Source: Streptomyces sp. SLBN-31 | GTDB lineage: Bacteria; Actinomycetota; Actinomycetes; Streptomycetales; Streptomycetaceae | DNA length: 64,000 bases | Assembly: GCF_006715395.1 (NCBI RefSeq) | Contig: NZ_VFNC01000002.1 | Coordinates: forward strand, 2,170,001 to 2,234,000 | Direction: 5' to 3' | Shown here: positions 33,930 through 43,875 of the stretch, piece after piece | Position numbering within the stretch: position 1 is the first letter of the stretch | How the letters are laid out: each line of letters starts with the position of its first letter | The notes under the pieces: generated by a model | What the model was told of the DNA's origin: nothing | The model's database searches: none | The model's input: the letters and a program-made list of their open reading frames with translations, nothing else | Position numbers and translations under genes: made by a program

Positions 33930-34721
33930 TCACCGCTCCCACGGCGGCGGTCCCTCGAAGGCGAGGGGGTGGACGTCGAACAGGACCGCCGCCTCGACGC
34001 CGAGCGCGGGGCCGCCCTGGCGGGCCGCCCAGGTCAGGAAGGGCCGCGGCTCGAAGCCCGCCGCGCCGAGGCCCTTGGTGTACTCGGCGTGGGCGGCAAG
34101 GGAGGCGATGCCCCGCTCCAGCGGCTCACCGGAGATGTCCACGCCGTGGGTGGGCCGCTCGGCGCCGGCGAAGCACACGAAGCGCACGCCGCCCCAGGGT
34201 TCGAGGCCCTCGTCGGCGAGTTCGGGGAAGATCCACCGGTTGCCCGCGTCCCGGGCCGCGTCGAGCGCCGCGAGGCCCACGACGCGGTGGTCGGCCTGGT
34301 TGACCATGCCGCCGATCATGCGCACCGTACGAGGGCCGGTGACCAGCACCTCGGGCCGGTGCCGGCGGATCGCCCGCACGATGTCGCGGCGCAGGGCCGG
34401 GCCGTACTCCACGATCCCGTCCCGGTGGTCGAGGAACTCGACCGTCTCCACGCCCACTTCGCGGGCGCCGGCGCGCTCCTCCGCCTCGCGCAGCGGTCCC
34501 GCCTCGTCGGGGTGCAGTGCGTCGATGCCCGCCTCGCCGCGCGTGACCAGCAGATACGTCACCCGCTTGCCCTGCGCCGTCCAGCGGGCCACGGCCGAGG
34601 CCGTCCCGTACTCGATGTCGTCCGGGTGGGCGGCCACGGCCAGGCCGCGCTCCCAGTCCTCCGGCAGCGCGGGCAGGGGTGTGTCCGGGCCGAAGCCGGC
34701 GGGCTCGTCATGAGTCGTCAT
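33930..34721 (-). CDS. PIG-L family deacetylase
   Basis: A 263-aa LmbE/PIG-L zinc-dependent N-deacetylase. The metal motif AAHPDDIEYG is at about residue 31; NQADHRVVGLAALDAARDAG supplies the later His. Relatives include mycothiol MshB/Mca and GlcNAc deacetylases. Not enough features to choose a substrate; the mycothiol enzymes have longer, distinctive sequences. Probably in an operon with the downstream amidohydrolase. Confidence 0.88.
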   Translation of the reverse strand: MTTHDEPAGFGPDTPLPALPEDWERGLAVAAHPDDIEYGTASAVARWTAQGKRVTYLLVTRGEAGIDALHPDEAGPLREAEERAGAREVGVETVEFLDHRDGIVEYGPALRRDIVRAIRRHRPEVLVTGPRTVRMIGGMVNQADHRVVGLAALDAARDAGNRWIFPELADEGLEPWGGVRFVCFAGAERPTHGVDISGEPLERGIASLAAHAEYTKGLGAAGFEPRPFLTWAARQGGPALGVEAAVLFDVHPLAFEGPPPWER

Positions 34722-34791
34722 GGCCCGAATGGTGGCGGTTCCAGCCGTGTGGGCGACAGAGGAATGTATGTCCCCGTTTCGTACGCCCGTG

Positions 34792-35601
34792 TCAGCCGCT
34801 GCCGCCCACCTGGTCCGAGGTCTCCTCCTCCACCTGCGCCATCGCCGGGTCGAGCAGCCGGGAGAGGAAGTGGCGGGTGCGCTCGTGGCGCGGGGCGCCG
34901 ATGACCTGTCCGGGGCTGCCGTCCTCGACGATCACCCCGCCGTCCATGAAGACGACCCGGTCGGCGACCTCGCGGGCGAACGTCATCTCGTGTGTGACGA
35001 CCATCATGGTCATGCCCTCGTCGGCAAGCATGCGCATCACCGCGAGGACGTCCCCGACCAGTTCCGGGTCGAGGGCCGAGGTCGGCTCGTCGAAGAGCAT
35101 CACCTCGGGGCCCATGGACAGCGAGCGGGCGATCGCCACCCGCTGCTGCTGGCCGCCGGAGAGGGAGGCGGGGTAGGCGTCCGCCTTCTCCGACAGTCCC
35201 ACCCGCTCCAGGTTCTCGGCCGCGACCTTCGCTGCCGCGGCCTTGTCCCGGCGCAGCACCCGGCGCTGGGGCAGGGTGAGGTTCTCGGTGACCGTCAGGT
35301 GCGGGAAGAGGTTGAACTGCTGGAAGACCATGCCGATACGGCGGCGTACGGCGTCGATGTCGACGTCCGGGTCGGTGAGTTCGGTGCCGCCGACGAAGAC
35401 CTGCCCCTTGGTCGGCTCCTCCAGGAGGTTCACGCACCTCAGCAGCGTCGACTTGCCCGAGCCCGAGGGGCCGATGACGCACACGACCTCGCCCTGGCCG
35501 ATCTCCAGGTCGATGCCGCGCAGGACCTCGTTGTCCCCGAACGACTTGTGCAGGTCCCGGACTTCGATCTCCGGGCCCGCCGGGGGCCGCTGTTCGCTCA
35601 T
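34792..35601 (-). CDS. Polar amino-acid ABC transporter, ATP-binding protein
   Basis: A 269-aa ABC ATPase of the GlnQ/ArtP type. Walker [10 protein letters not shown] (about residue 45), Q-loop [13 protein letters not shown], signature [17 protein letters not shown], Walker [15 protein letters not shown], switch [14 protein letters not shown] overlaps the permease stop by 4 nt. Third gene of the order binding protein, permease, ATPase; energises uptake of a polar amino acid or related solute. Confidence 0.94.
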   Translation of the reverse strand: MSEQRPPAGPEIEVRDLHKSFGDNEVLRGIDLEIGQGEVVCVIGPSGSGKSTLLRCVNLLEEPTKGQVFVGGTELTDPDVDIDAVRRRIGMVFQQFNLFPHLTVTENLTLPQRRVLRRDKAAAAKVAAENLERVGLSEKADAYPASLSGGQQQRVAIARSLSMGPEVMLFDEPTSALDPELVGDVLAVMRMLADEGMTMMVVTHEMTFAREVADRVVFMDGGVIVEDGSPGQVIGAPRHERTRHFLSRLLDPAMAQVEEETSDQVGGSG

Positions 35602-36431
35602 TTGACGGCCTCCTGGGCCTTCGCCTCCATGCGGCGCACGACGAAGCCGAGCGGGATGGTGACCAGCAGGTAGCACAGCCCGGCGACGAGGATGGGCGTG
35701 GAGTTGGCGGTCGTACTGGCCAGGTCGCGGCCGTACTTGGACAGTTCGCGCTCCTCCAGGGTGACGCCGAGGAAGAGCACCAGCGAGGAGTCCTTGAAGA
35801 GCAGGACGAGTTCGTTGGTCAGCGGCGGGAGGATGATGCGGAACGCCTGCGGGACGATGATGGAGGTCATCGCGCGGGCGGGTGAGAAGCCCAGTGAACG
35901 GGCCGCCTCCATCTGCCCCTTGGGCACCGCCTGGATGCCGGCGCGGATGGTCTCCGCCATGTAGGCGGCGGCGACCAGGCCGAGGGCCAGGGCCACCTTC
36001 CCGTAGGTGCCGCCGACGATCTCCGTGCCGGGGAAGGCCAGGGGGACGGCGACCCCGATGAAGATGAAGATCAGCAGGGCCGGCAGACCGCGGAAGATCT
36101 CGATGTAGACGCCGGCGAGCCAGCGGTACGGCCCCACGGACGACAGTCGCATCAGGGCGATGACCATGCCCAGCGCCAGCCCCACCACGAACCCGGACAG
36201 CGTGTACAGCACGGTGTTCTTCAGCGCCAGTGTGATGACGTCCGGGAACATCTGCTGGGCGATGCTGCCCTGCGCGAACTGGTTCTTCAGCCGCCCCCAG
36301 TCCGCCGAGACCGCGAAGGCGATCACGGCGGCGACGAAGACGACGTACTGGACTCCCCGCGACAGGCTGCGCTTCTGCCGCCGGGTCAGCCCCTTCTTCT
36401 TCGGCTGGAGTCGTACGTCGGTGGTGGTCAT
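35598..36431 (-). CDS. Polar amino-acid ABC transporter, permease
   Basis: A 277-aa HisM/GlnP-type permease with five to six membrane helices. The EAA loop, which contacts the ATPase, reads [37 protein letters not shown] is also characteristic. A basic N-terminal tail ([16 protein letters not shown]) precedes the first helix. Its start overlaps the stop of the binding-protein gene, and its stop the ATPase start, so the three subunits are made together. Confidence 0.93.
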   Translation of the reverse strand: MTTTDVRLQPKKKGLTRRQKRSLSRGVQYVVFVAAVIAFAVSADWGRLKNQFAQGSIAQQMFPDVITLALKNTVLYTLSGFVVGLALGMVIALMRLSSVGPYRWLAGVYIEIFRGLPALLIFIFIGVAVPLAFPGTEIVGGTYGKVALALGLVAAAYMAETIRAGIQAVPKGQMEAARSLGFSPARAMTSIIVPQAFRIILPPLTNELVLLFKDSSLVLFLGVTLEERELSKYGRDLASTTANSTPILVAGLCYLLVTIPLGFVVRRMEAKAQEAVK

Positions 36432-37279
36432 GAGGCGGACGGGGAGGCCGCGGCGGCGTCGTAGGGACCGATCCACTTCTCGTACAGCTTCTTGTACGTG
36501 CCGTCGGCCTTCGCGTTCTTGATCGCCTTGTTGATGGCGGCGAGGAGTTCGGTGTTGCCCTTCTTCACCGTGAAGCCGTACTGCTCACCGGTGTTGATCT
36601 GGCCGGCGAGCTTGAAGGCGTCCGCGTTGGCCTTGTCCTTCAGCCAGCCCTGGACGACCGGGTAGTCGATGACGACGGCCTTGACCTGGCCGGTGCGCAG
36701 ACCGTTGAGGACGGCGTCGGAGGACTCGAAGGAGACCGGGTCGAAGCCCTGCTTCTTGGCGTAGTCCTCGCCCGTGGTCTGCGCCTGGGCGCCGATCTTG
36801 ACCTTCTTCGCCTTCGCGTCGGCGAGCGAGGTGATGCCGCTGTTCTTGTCGACGAGCAGGGCCTGGGTGGCGTCGAAGTAGGGGTCGGAGAAGTCGACGT
36901 TCTTCTTGCGCTCGGCGGTGATGGTCATGCCGGCCGCGGCCAGGTCGCACTCGCCGGAGTTGAGGAAGGCGCCGGTCTTGAAGTTCTCGAAGGGCGTGTC
37001 GAGGATCTGCTGCTTCACGCCGAGGTCCTTGGCGACGAGGTCGATCATCGACACGTCGAAGCCCTGCACCTTGCCGTCGATCTCCGACTGGAAGGGCGGG
37101 TAGGGCAGATGGGTGCAGGTGGTGAGCTGACCGGCCTTGACGAGCCTGACCCCGCCGGCGGCGGTCTTGCTGCCGCTGCCGCCGTCGCCGCTGGAGGTGC
37201 AGGCGGCCACGAGCACCAGCCCGGCCGTGGCGGTGGTGGCGGCCAGGACGCGGGTCCGGCGCCCGGAGAACGTTGTCAC
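36428..37279 (-). CDS. Polar amino-acid ABC transporter, lipoprotein binding protein
   Basis: A 283-aa family 3 solute-binding protein. Signal peptide with lipobox LVAAC (Cys about residue 27) predicts a membrane-anchored lipoprotein. The bilobed domain includes [20 protein letters not shown] and [20 protein letters not shown], typical of glutamine/cystine-type receptors. GTG 37279 with an AGGAGG site. First gene of the three-gene importer; substrate not determined by eye. Confidence 0.94.
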   Translation of the reverse strand: MTTFSGRRTRVLAATTATAGLVLVAACTSSGDGGSGSKTAAGGVRLVKAGQLTTCTHLPYPPFQSEIDGKVQGFDVSMIDLVAKDLGVKQQILDTPFENFKTGAFLNSGECDLAAAGMTITAERKKNVDFSDPYFDATQALLVDKNSGITSLADAKAKKVKIGAQAQTTGEDYAKKQGFDPVSFESSDAVLNGLRTGQVKAVVIDYPVVQGWLKDKANADAFKLAGQINTGEQYGFTVKKGNTELLAAINKAIKNAKADGTYKKLYEKWIGPYDAAAASPSAS

Positions 37280-37466
37280 GGGGTGGCCTCCTGTGTGGGA
37301 ACTGAGGGTTCCGATTATAAGGAGAAGTTTGGGTCTCTCAAATCAAACCGATGGTTGCGAGGCCGCCCGGCCTAAGAAGTCGCAAGTGCGGGGAGTCCAC
37401 CGGCGGGTCACGAGGGGTGGATACCCTCGACTGAGCCGACCACTCGTGAGCGAAGAGAGCACTGCC

Positions 37467-38567
37467 GTGACCCACCCCTTCCTCGACCTGCCCCCGCTGA
37501 GCGCCGCGCACTTCGCCTCCGTCGAGGACCGGGTGGCCCGGCTGCTCGGCACCGAGCACGACGTCGTGATCATGCAGGGTGAGGCGTTGCTGCCGCTGGA
37601 AGGGGCGATCCGCGGGACGGCGGGTCCCGGGACCACCGCCCTGAACGTGATCACCGGGCCGTACGGGCAGACGTTCGGGAACTGGCTGCGGGACTGCGGG
37701 GCGACGGTGATCGACCTGGCGGTGCCGTTCCACACGGCGGTGAGCGCCGGGCAGATCCGGGAGGCCTTCGCCGAGCACCCGGAGATCGACTTCGTCTCCC
37801 TGGTGCACGCGGAGGCGGCGACCGGCAACACCAACCCGGTCGCCGAGATCGGGGAGGTGGTACGGGAACGGGGCGCGCTGTTCTACCTGGACGCGGTCGC
37901 CTCCGTCGGCGCCGAGCCGGTGCTGGTGGACGCGTGGGGCGTGGACCTGTGCGTCATCGGCGCCCAGAAGGCGATGGGCGGGCCCGCCGGGGTGTCGGCG
38001 GTGTCGGTGAGCGAGCGGGCCTGGGCGCGGATGACGGCGAACCCCGGGGCACCTCGCCGGTCCTACCTCTCCCTGCTGGACTGGAAGGAGCGGTGGCTCG
38101 ACGGCGGGCGGAAGGTGCTGCCGCACGCTCCGGCGCAGTTGGAGATGCTCGCGCTGGAGGCCTGCCTCGAGCGGATCGAGGCGCAGGGGCTGGAGACGGT
38201 GATGGGCCGGCACCGTGCGGCGGCCGCGGCCACCCGGGCCGGGGCGGTGGCCCTGGGCGGAGGCCTGGAGCCCTACGTGCACGAGCCGCGGGAGGCGGCG
38301 CCCGTGGCCACGACGCTCAGGACGCCGGCCGGCGTTGCGGCGTCGGAGCTGGTGGCGCGGGCCCTGGCGGCGGACCCGACGCTGCCATTGGCCGCCGGCG
38401 GGGGTGCGTTGGCCAAGGAGATGATCCGGGTCAACCACTACGGCGCGGACGCAACGGTGGGGGTCGTGCAGGGATGCCTGGCGGCGCTGGGGACCGCGCT
38501 GGCGGAGAAGGGACCGGCGGTGGACCTGGAGGGGGCGCGCCGGGCGGCGGAGAACGCCTGGCGCTGA
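37467..38567 (+). CDS. Class V PLP-dependent aminotransferase (alanine-glyoxylate type)
   Basis: A 366-aa fold-type I aminotransferase. PLP Lys is in CVIGAQKAMGGPAGVSAVSV; VHAEAATGNTNPVAEIGEVV and FYLDAVASVGAEP give further cofactor contacts. Closest by pattern to alanine-glyoxylate / serine-pyruvate or phosphonate-type transaminases. GTG 37467 with GAAGAGAG upstream is preferred; an in-frame GTG at 37446 adds seven residues. Divergent from the amino-acid importer. Confidence 0.85.
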   Translation: MTHPFLDLPPLSAAHFASVEDRVARLLGTEHDVVIMQGEALLPLEGAIRGTAGPGTTALNVITGPYGQTFGNWLRDCGATVIDLAVPFHTAVSAGQIREAFAEHPEIDFVSLVHAEAATGNTNPVAEIGEVVRERGALFYLDAVASVGAEPVLVDAWGVDLCVIGAQKAMGGPAGVSAVSVSERAWARMTANPGAPRRSYLSLLDWKERWLDGGRKVLPHAPAQLEMLALEACLERIEAQGLETVMGRHRAAAAATRAGAVALGGGLEPYVHEPREAAPVATTLRTPAGVAASELVARALAADPTLPLAAGGGALAKEMIRVNHYGADATVGVVQGCLAALGTALAEKGPAVDLEGARRAAENAWR

Positions 38568-38618
38568 CCGCGACCGCAACGACGCCTCGCCGTCGGACCC
38601 GCGTGCCATGCTGCCCGC

Positions 38619-39152
38619 ATGACCATCGAGACGCGCCCCACCCTTCCCGACGGCCGCCCCGTCCCCCAACTCACCGGCGACGAACGCCCCATGCTCGACA
38701 GCTGGCTCGACTTCCATCGCGCCACGCTGGAGCTGAAGTGCAAGGGACTGGACGACGCCCAGGTGCGGGCCGCGGCGGCCGAACCGTCGGTGCTCACGCT
38801 GCTCGGGCTGGTGCAGCACATGTCCGAGGTGGAGCGGAACTGGTTCCAGCGGACGGTGGCGGGGCTGGACGTACCGCCGGTCTACGGGGAGGGAAACGAG
38901 AGCGGGTACGGGCTCGATCCCGCGCGGGGTCTGCAGGAGGCGCTGGACGTCTGGCGCCGGGAGATCGCCCGGGGACGGGAGCTGTGCGCCGGACGGCCGC
39001 TGGAACAGACCGGGCGTCTGGCGGACGGCCCCATGGCCGGCGTCGAGGTGAGTCTGCGGTGGGTGCTCATTCACATGATAGAGGAGTACGCCCGGCACAA
39101 CGGACACGCGGATATTCTTCGCGAGCGCATCGACGGAGTTACCGGCGCCTGA
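38619..39152 (+). CDS. DinB family protein (DUF664)
   Basis: A 177-aa four-helix DinB-fold protein. Putative metal His residues: [15 protein letters not shown] and [20 protein letters not shown]. Relatives include mycothiol-dependent maleylpyruvate isomerases and mycothiol/bacillithiol S-transferases, so a thiol-transfer role is possible. ATG 38619 has no obvious ribosome-binding site, so the mRNA could be leaderless. Located 51 bp after the aminotransferase. Confidence 0.85.
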   Translation: MTIETRPTLPDGRPVPQLTGDERPMLDSWLDFHRATLELKCKGLDDAQVRAAAAEPSVLTLLGLVQHMSEVERNWFQRTVAGLDVPPVYGEGNESGYGLDPARGLQEALDVWRREIARGRELCAGRPLEQTGRLADGPMAGVEVSLRWVLIHMIEEYARHNGHADILRERIDGVTGA

Positions 39153-39459
39153 ATTCGGCATAATTACTCTATTAGCTTTTCCGGGTAGCTTCCCGTTCTC
39201 TTCTGCCCGCTTTCCCCGACCCTAAACGCAAAGATTTCGCGAACGCCGACGGGGGTAATTCGGGCAGATCTCGTGAGGGTTACACGGTTGTGACGCGTTA
39301 CACAAGCGGCCCGTTTTGTGCGGTATTTACCCGCCAAACCGGGCCATTTCTGCCCGATCCCAGGGCCCGACTCGCGCCCGCGTGATAACACACGCACCGT
39401 CCACACGTAACCCCGATCGGCCATGCATTTTTGAATTCCTCTCGGTAAGTTCAATTCGC
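39153..39459 (+). promoter_or_regulatory. AT-richer promoter region of the ectoine operon
   Basis: A 307-bp gap, clearly richer in A and T than its surroundings, ending at the ectA ATG. It should contain the osmotic-stress promoter(s) of ectABCD. It holds a candidate GlnR site (separate entry) and a short inverted repeat TTGAA/TTCAA at 39431-39435 and 39451-39455 just before the start codon. No small gene was found in it. Confidence 0.7.
39279..39301 (+). promoter_or_regulatory. Candidate GlnR-binding site upstream of ectA
   Basis: GTTAC (39279-39283), six bases, GTGAC (39290-39294), then GTTAC again (39297-39301). This fits the half-site pattern gTnAC-n6-GnnAC of the nitrogen regulator GlnR. 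GlnR control of ectABCD has been reported in S. coelicolor; whether this exact site is used here is inferred. Confidence 0.5.
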
Positions 39460-39975
39460 ATGACTGCCGCACAAGCAGACTCAGCACAGTTGCAAATCGA
39501 CCGTCCCTCGGTAACGGACGGTGCCGCGCTGTGGCGGATAGCGCGCGACTCGAAGGTGCTCGACCTGAACTCGTCGTACAGCTATCTGCTGTGGTGCCGC
39601 GACTTCGCCGCCACCTCGGCCGTGGCGCGCGACGAGCACGGCGAGGCCGTCGGCTTCGTCACCGGCTACGTACGGCCGGACCGTCCGCGCACCCTGCTGA
39701 TCTGGCAGGTGGCGGTCGACGAGGCCCAGCGCGGGCGGGGACTGGCCGCCGCACTGCTGGACGGGCTCGTCGCCCGCTGCTCCGGCGAACACCGGATCAC
39801 CGCCGTCGAGACCACCATCACACCCGGCAACACCGCCTCCGAGCGCCTGTTCACCTCGTTCGCCGAGCGGCACGGCGCCGAGGTGGAACGCGAGGTGCTG
39901 TTCGACACCGGCCTGTTCCCCGACGGCCCGCACGACCCGGAAGTGCTGTACCGCATCGGCCCGCTCTCCCTCTGA
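39460..39975 (+). CDS. ectA: L-2,4-diaminobutyrate N-acetyltransferase
   Basis: A 171-aa GNAT-fold enzyme making N-gamma-acetyl-L-2,4-diaminobutyrate, the second step of ectoine synthesis. Family marks: [19 protein letters not shown], and the acetyl-CoA loop [19 protein letters not shown], then [22 protein letters not shown] 39460 gives the usual length. First gene of ectABCD. Confidence 0.96.
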   Translation: MTAAQADSAQLQIDRPSVTDGAALWRIARDSKVLDLNSSYSYLLWCRDFAATSAVARDEHGEAVGFVTGYVRPDRPRTLLIWQVAVDEAQRGRGLAAALLDGLVARCSGEHRITAVETTITPGNTASERLFTSFAERHGAEVEREVLFDTGLFPDGPHDPEVLYRIGPLSL

Positions 39976-40058
39976 CGCCGGCGCACTCCCTCACCCTCAC
40001 CCCTCACTCGCACCTGACGACCCCACGCACTCCCCCACGCAACGAGGAGCGATTCGTC

Positions 40059-41330
40059 GTGACCATCACCCAGCCCGACCTCAGCGTCTTCGAGACCCTC
40101 GAGTCCGAGGTGCGCAGCTACTGCCGCGGCTGGCCCACCGTCTTCGACCGTGCGCACGGCAGCCGTATGTACGACGAGGACGGCCACGAGTACCTGGACT
40201 TCTTCGCCGGCGCCGGCTCGCTCAACTACGGCCACAACAACCCGGTGCTGAAACGGGCGTTGATCGACTACCTGGAGCGCGACGGCGTCACGCACGGGCT
40301 GGACATGTCGACCACCGCCAAGCGGTCCTTCCTGCAGACCTTCCAGGACCTGGTGCTGCGCCCGCGCGACCTGCCGTACAAGGTCATGTTCCCCGGCCCG
40401 ACGGGTACCAACGCCGTCGAGTCGGCCCTCAAACTGGCCCGGAAGGTGAAGGGCCGCGAGGCCATCGTGTCCTTCACCAACGCCTTCCACGGCATGTCCC
40501 TCGGCTCCCTCGCCGTCACCGGAAACGCCTTCAAGCGGGCCGGCGCCGGCATCCCGCTGGTCCACGGCACGCCCATGCCGTTCGACAACTACTTCGAGGG
40601 CAAGGTCCCGGACTTCCTGTGGTTCGAGCGGCTGCTGGAGGACCAGGGCTCCGGTCTGAACAAGCCCGCCGCGGTGATCGTGGAGACCGTGCAGGGCGAG
40701 GGCGGCATCAACGTGGCGCGCCCCGAGTGGCTGCGCGCGCTCGCCGACCTGTGCGAGCGGCAGGACATGCTGCTCATCGTCGACGACATCCAGATGGGCT
40801 GCGGCCGCACCGGCGCCTTCTTCTCCTTCGAGGAGGCCGGCATCACGCCCGACATCGTCACCGTCTCCAAGTCCATCAGCGGCTACGGACTGCCCATGTC
40901 GCTGTGCCTGTTCAAGCCGGAGCTGGACATCTGGGAGCCGGGCGAGCACAACGGCACCTTCCGCGGCAACAACCCGGCCTTCGTCACGGCCACCGCCGCG
41001 CTGGAGGCGTACTGGGCGGACGGCTCGGCGATGGAGAAGCAGACCCGCACGCGCGGCGAGCAGGTCGAGCGGGCCCTGGCCGCCATCGCCGAGGAGAACC
41101 GCGGCGAGGTGAAGGAGTACCGCGGCCGCGGGCTCGTGTGGGGCATGGAGTTCCACGACAAGGAGCGCGCGAACCGGGTCGCGCGGCGCGCCTTCGAACT
41201 CGGCCTGCTCATCGAGACGTCGGGCCCGGAGAGCGAGGTCGTCAAGCTGCTCCCGGCGCTGACGGTCACGGCCGACGAACTCGACGAGGGGCTGAGCGTC
41301 CTGGCCCGGTCCGTCCGCGAGACCCACTGA
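40059..41330 (+). CDS. ectB: Diaminobutyrate-2-oxoglutarate transaminase
   Basis: A 423-aa class III PLP aminotransferase that makes L-2,4-diaminobutyrate from aspartate semialdehyde, the first ectoine step. Marks: [56 protein letters not shown] and the PLP Lys in [18 protein letters not shown] 40059 has a GAGGAGC site. 83 bp after ectA. Confidence 0.96.
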   Translation: MTITQPDLSVFETLESEVRSYCRGWPTVFDRAHGSRMYDEDGHEYLDFFAGAGSLNYGHNNPVLKRALIDYLERDGVTHGLDMSTTAKRSFLQTFQDLVLRPRDLPYKVMFPGPTGTNAVESALKLARKVKGREAIVSFTNAFHGMSLGSLAVTGNAFKRAGAGIPLVHGTPMPFDNYFEGKVPDFLWFERLLEDQGSGLNKPAAVIVETVQGEGGINVARPEWLRALADLCERQDMLLIVDDIQMGCGRTGAFFSFEEAGITPDIVTVSKSISGYGLPMSLCLFKPELDIWEPGEHNGTFRGNNPAFVTATAALEAYWADGSAMEKQTRTRGEQVERALAAIAEENRGEVKEYRGRGLVWGMEFHDKERANRVARRAFELGLLIETSGPESEVVKLLPALTVTADELDEGLSVLARSVRETH

Positions 41331-41362
41331 GAAACCCGCCGAAAAAGGAGAAGTGCAGCACA

Positions 41363-41767
41363 GTGATCGTCCGTTCGTTCAAGGAGATCGAAGGCACCGA
41401 CCGGCATGTGAAATCCGCGTCCGGCACCTGGGAGAGCAAGCGCATCGTCCTGGCCAAGGAGAGGGTCGGCTTCTCGGTGCACGAGACGATCCTCTACGCG
41501 GGCACGGAGACCCACATGTGGTACGCCAACCACATCGAGGCCGTCGTCTGCACCCGGGGCGACGCCGAGCTGACCGACCGCGAGACCGGGCAGACCTACC
41601 GCATCACGCCCGGCACCATGTACCTCCTCAACGGCCATGAGCGGCACACCCTCAAGGTCAAGGAGGACTTCCACTGCATCTGTGTCTTCAACCCGCCCGT
41701 CACCGGCCGGGAGGACCACGACGAGAACGGCGTCTACCCGCTGCTCACCGAACCCGAGGAGGTGTGA
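41363..41767 (+). CDS. ectC: L-ectoine synthase
   Basis: A 134-aa cupin enzyme that closes the acetylated diaminobutyrate into ectoine. [17 protein letters not shown] is the N-terminal signature; the cupin core has [18 protein letters not shown] and [16 protein letters not shown], including metal-binding residues. GTG 41363 follows an AAAGGAGAAG site. The next gene, ectD, starts 7 bp after its stop. Confidence 0.96.
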   Translation: MIVRSFKEIEGTDRHVKSASGTWESKRIVLAKERVGFSVHETILYAGTETHMWYANHIEAVVCTRGDAELTDRETGQTYRITPGTMYLLNGHERHTLKVKEDFHCICVFNPPVTGREDHDENGVYPLLTEPEEV

Positions 41768-41774
41768 GAACCCC

Positions 41775-42662
41775 ATGACCACCGTCACCGATCTCTACCC
41801 CACCCGCGGCACCACCGAGGTGTCCGTCCCGCGCCAGGACCCCGTCGTGTGGGGCGCCCCCGACACACCGGGTCCGATCTCGGCCGGCGATCTGCAGTCC
41901 TTCGAGCGGGACGGCTTCCTCGCCGTCGACCAGCTCATCGCCCCGGACGAAGTGGGCGTCTACCAGCGTGAGTTGGAGCGGCTGGTCACCGACCCGGAGA
42001 TCCGGGCCGACGAGCGGTCGATCGTCGAGCCGAAGTCCAAGGAGATCCGCTCGGTCTTCGAGGTGCACCGGATCAGCGAGGTCTTCGCGAAGCTGGTGCG
42101 CGACGAGCGGGTCGTCGGCCGGGCCCGGCAGATCCTCGGCTCGGACGTCTACGTCCACCAGTCGCGGATCAACGTCAAGCCCGGTTTCGGGGCCAGCGGC
42201 TTCTACTGGCACTCGGACTTCGAGACCTGGCACGCCGAGGACGGCCTGCCCAACATGCGCACGGTGTCCGTCTCGATCGCGCTGACCGAGAACTACGACA
42301 CCAACGGCGGGCTGATGATCATGCCCGGCTCGCACCGGACGTTCCTGGGCTGCGCCGGCGCCACTCCCAAGGACAACTACAAGAAGTCGCTGCAGATGCA
42401 GGACGCGGGCACGCCCTCGGACGAGGCGCTGACCGAGATGGCGAGCGAGTACGGCATCAGGCTCTTCACCGGCAAGGCCGGTTCGGCGACCTGGTTCGAC
42501 TGCAACGCCATGCACGGCTCCGGCGACAACATCACGCCGTTCCCGCGCAGCAACGTCTTCATCGTGTTCAACAGCGTGGAGAACAAGGCGGTGGAGCCGT
42601 TCGCGGCACCGATCCGGCGCCCGGAGTTCATCGCGGCCCGGGACTTCACTCCGGTGAAGTGA
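41775..42662 (+). CDS. ectD: Ectoine 5-hydroxylase
   Basis: A 295-aa Fe(II)/2-oxoglutarate dioxygenase of the phytanoyl-CoA hydroxylase type that converts ectoine to 5-hydroxyectoine. Iron ligands: FYWHSDFETWHAEDG (HxD) and the later NAMHGSGDNITPFPRSNVFI His. INVKPGFGASG is also typical. Its presence predicts that the organism makes hydroxyectoine, often tied to heat tolerance. Last gene before a strong terminator. Confidence 0.96.
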   Translation: MTTVTDLYPTRGTTEVSVPRQDPVVWGAPDTPGPISAGDLQSFERDGFLAVDQLIAPDEVGVYQRELERLVTDPEIRADERSIVEPKSKEIRSVFEVHRISEVFAKLVRDERVVGRARQILGSDVYVHQSRINVKPGFGASGFYWHSDFETWHAEDGLPNMRTVSVSIALTENYDTNGGLMIMPGSHRTFLGCAGATPKDNYKKSLQMQDAGTPSDEALTEMASEYGIRLFTGKAGSATWFDCNAMHGSGDNITPFPRSNVFIVFNSVENKAVEPFAAPIRRPEFIAARDFTPVK

Positions 42663-42674
42663 CCCCCTGAAGCA

Positions 42675-42718
42675 CCGGGCCGGGGCCTCCTCGTGCGGGA
42701 CGGGAGGCCCCGGCCCGG
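42675..42718. terminator. Hairpin terminator after the ectoine operon
   Basis: A perfect 16-bp stem: CCGGGCCGGGGCCTCC (42675-42690) pairs with GGAGGCCCCGGCCCGG (42703-42718) around a 12-nt loop. It sits between the convergent ectD and aminotransferase genes. Confidence 0.92.
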
Positions 42719-42727
42719 TCGCGTTCG

Positions 42728-43780
42728 TCAGCCGGACAGCGCGTCCAGCAGGCGGTCCACGTCGTCCGGCGTGTTGTAGAGGTGGAAGGAGGCGCGCAGA
42801 TTGCCCGCGCGGTCGGACACCTCGATGCCGGCACGGCTCAGCGCGAGCTGGCGGTCCCCCAGGCCGGGGACCGAGACGATGGCCGAGCCCGGCGCGGGCA
42901 CGGGCTCGTGCCCGAGGCTCGCGAGCCCCGCGCGGAACCGGTCGGCGAGGGCCACATCGTGCGCGTGGACGGCGGGCACGCCGAGTTCCTCGATCAGCTC
43001 GAGCGAGCGGCGCAGTCCGGCGAACGTGAAGAGGGCCGGGGTCAGGTCGAATCGTCGTGCGGAGTGGGCGAGTTCGGCGACCGGTCCGTAGCAGCTGTCC
43101 CACGGCCGCTCGCCCGCGACCCACCCGGCGAGCACCGGGGTCAGCCCGCCGAAGTCCTCCGGTACGACGAGGAAGGCCGCGCCGTGCGGGCCGAGCAGCC
43201 ACTTGAAGGAGACCGTGGCGCTGAAGTCGTAGGCGTCGGCGTCCATCGGCAGCCAGCCGGCGGCCTGCGAGAAGTCGACGTAGGTACGCGCCCCGTGGGC
43301 ACGGGCGGCCTCGCGCAGGGCGGGCAGGTCGGCGATGCGCCCGTCCGCGGACTGCGCGGCGCTGACGGCGACCAGCGCGGTGCCCGGACGGACGGCCTCC
43401 GCGATCCCCTCCAGGGGCACCGAGCGGACCTTGAGGTCGCCGCGGACGTGGAAGGGGTTGAGCACGGAGGTGAAGTCGTCCTCGGCGGTGAGGACTTCGG
43501 CGCCGGACGGCAGCGAGGCGGCGATCACCGCGGTGTGCGCGGCGACGGAGGCGCCCGCCGCCACCCGGGTGGCGGGGACACCGGCCAGCCGGGCGTACCC
43601 GGCCCGGCAGGCCTCCACGTTCTCGTGCAGCGGGGTCAGCGGCCGGCCCTGGGCCCGCAGCAGCGCCGCCTGGTGCAGGGCGGTCACGGTGCGGGCGGGC
43701 AGCAGGCTGTTGCTGGCGGTGTTGAGGTAGGTGCTCTCCGGGGCGAACTCGGCGCGGACGAGGCTCTCGAAGGTCTCCAT
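42728..43780 (-). CDS. Class V aminotransferase / cysteine desulfurase-like protein
   Basis: A 350-aa fold-type I PLP protein. The PLP Lys is in ATVSFKWLLGPHGAAFLVVP; YVDFSQAAGWLPMDADAYDF precedes it. The N-terminal ESTYLNTASNSLLPARTV is typical of the family that includes isopenicillin-N epimerase-like and selenocysteine lyase-like proteins. Substrate unknown. ATG 43780 is preferred to 43816. Confidence 0.86.
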   Translation of the reverse strand: METFESLVRAEFAPESTYLNTASNSLLPARTVTALHQAALLRAQGRPLTPLHENVEACRAGYARLAGVPATRVAAGASVAAHTAVIAASLPSGAEVLTAEDDFTSVLNPFHVRGDLKVRSVPLEGIAEAVRPGTALVAVSAAQSADGRIADLPALREAARAHGARTYVDFSQAAGWLPMDADAYDFSATVSFKWLLGPHGAAFLVVPEDFGGLTPVLAGWVAGERPWDSCYGPVAELAHSARRFDLTPALFTFAGLRRSLELIEELGVPAVHAHDVALADRFRAGLASLGHEPVPAPGSAIVSVPGLGDRQLALSRAGIEVSDRAGNLRASFHLYNTPDDVDRLLDALSG

Positions 43781-43875
43781 GGGTCCACTCTGACCCCCGG
43801 AGAACCCATAGTCCATTGCCGATTTCTGCGTGGTTTCCCTAAGCGGTGCTTATGGATACACCCCGACCTGCGTCT

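Noticed and set aside
32814..34721. Amidohydrolase and PIG-L deacetylase as mycothiol-pathway genes
   Set aside because: Deacetylase and hydrolase motifs are too general; neither shows the distinctive MshB or Mca sequence context.
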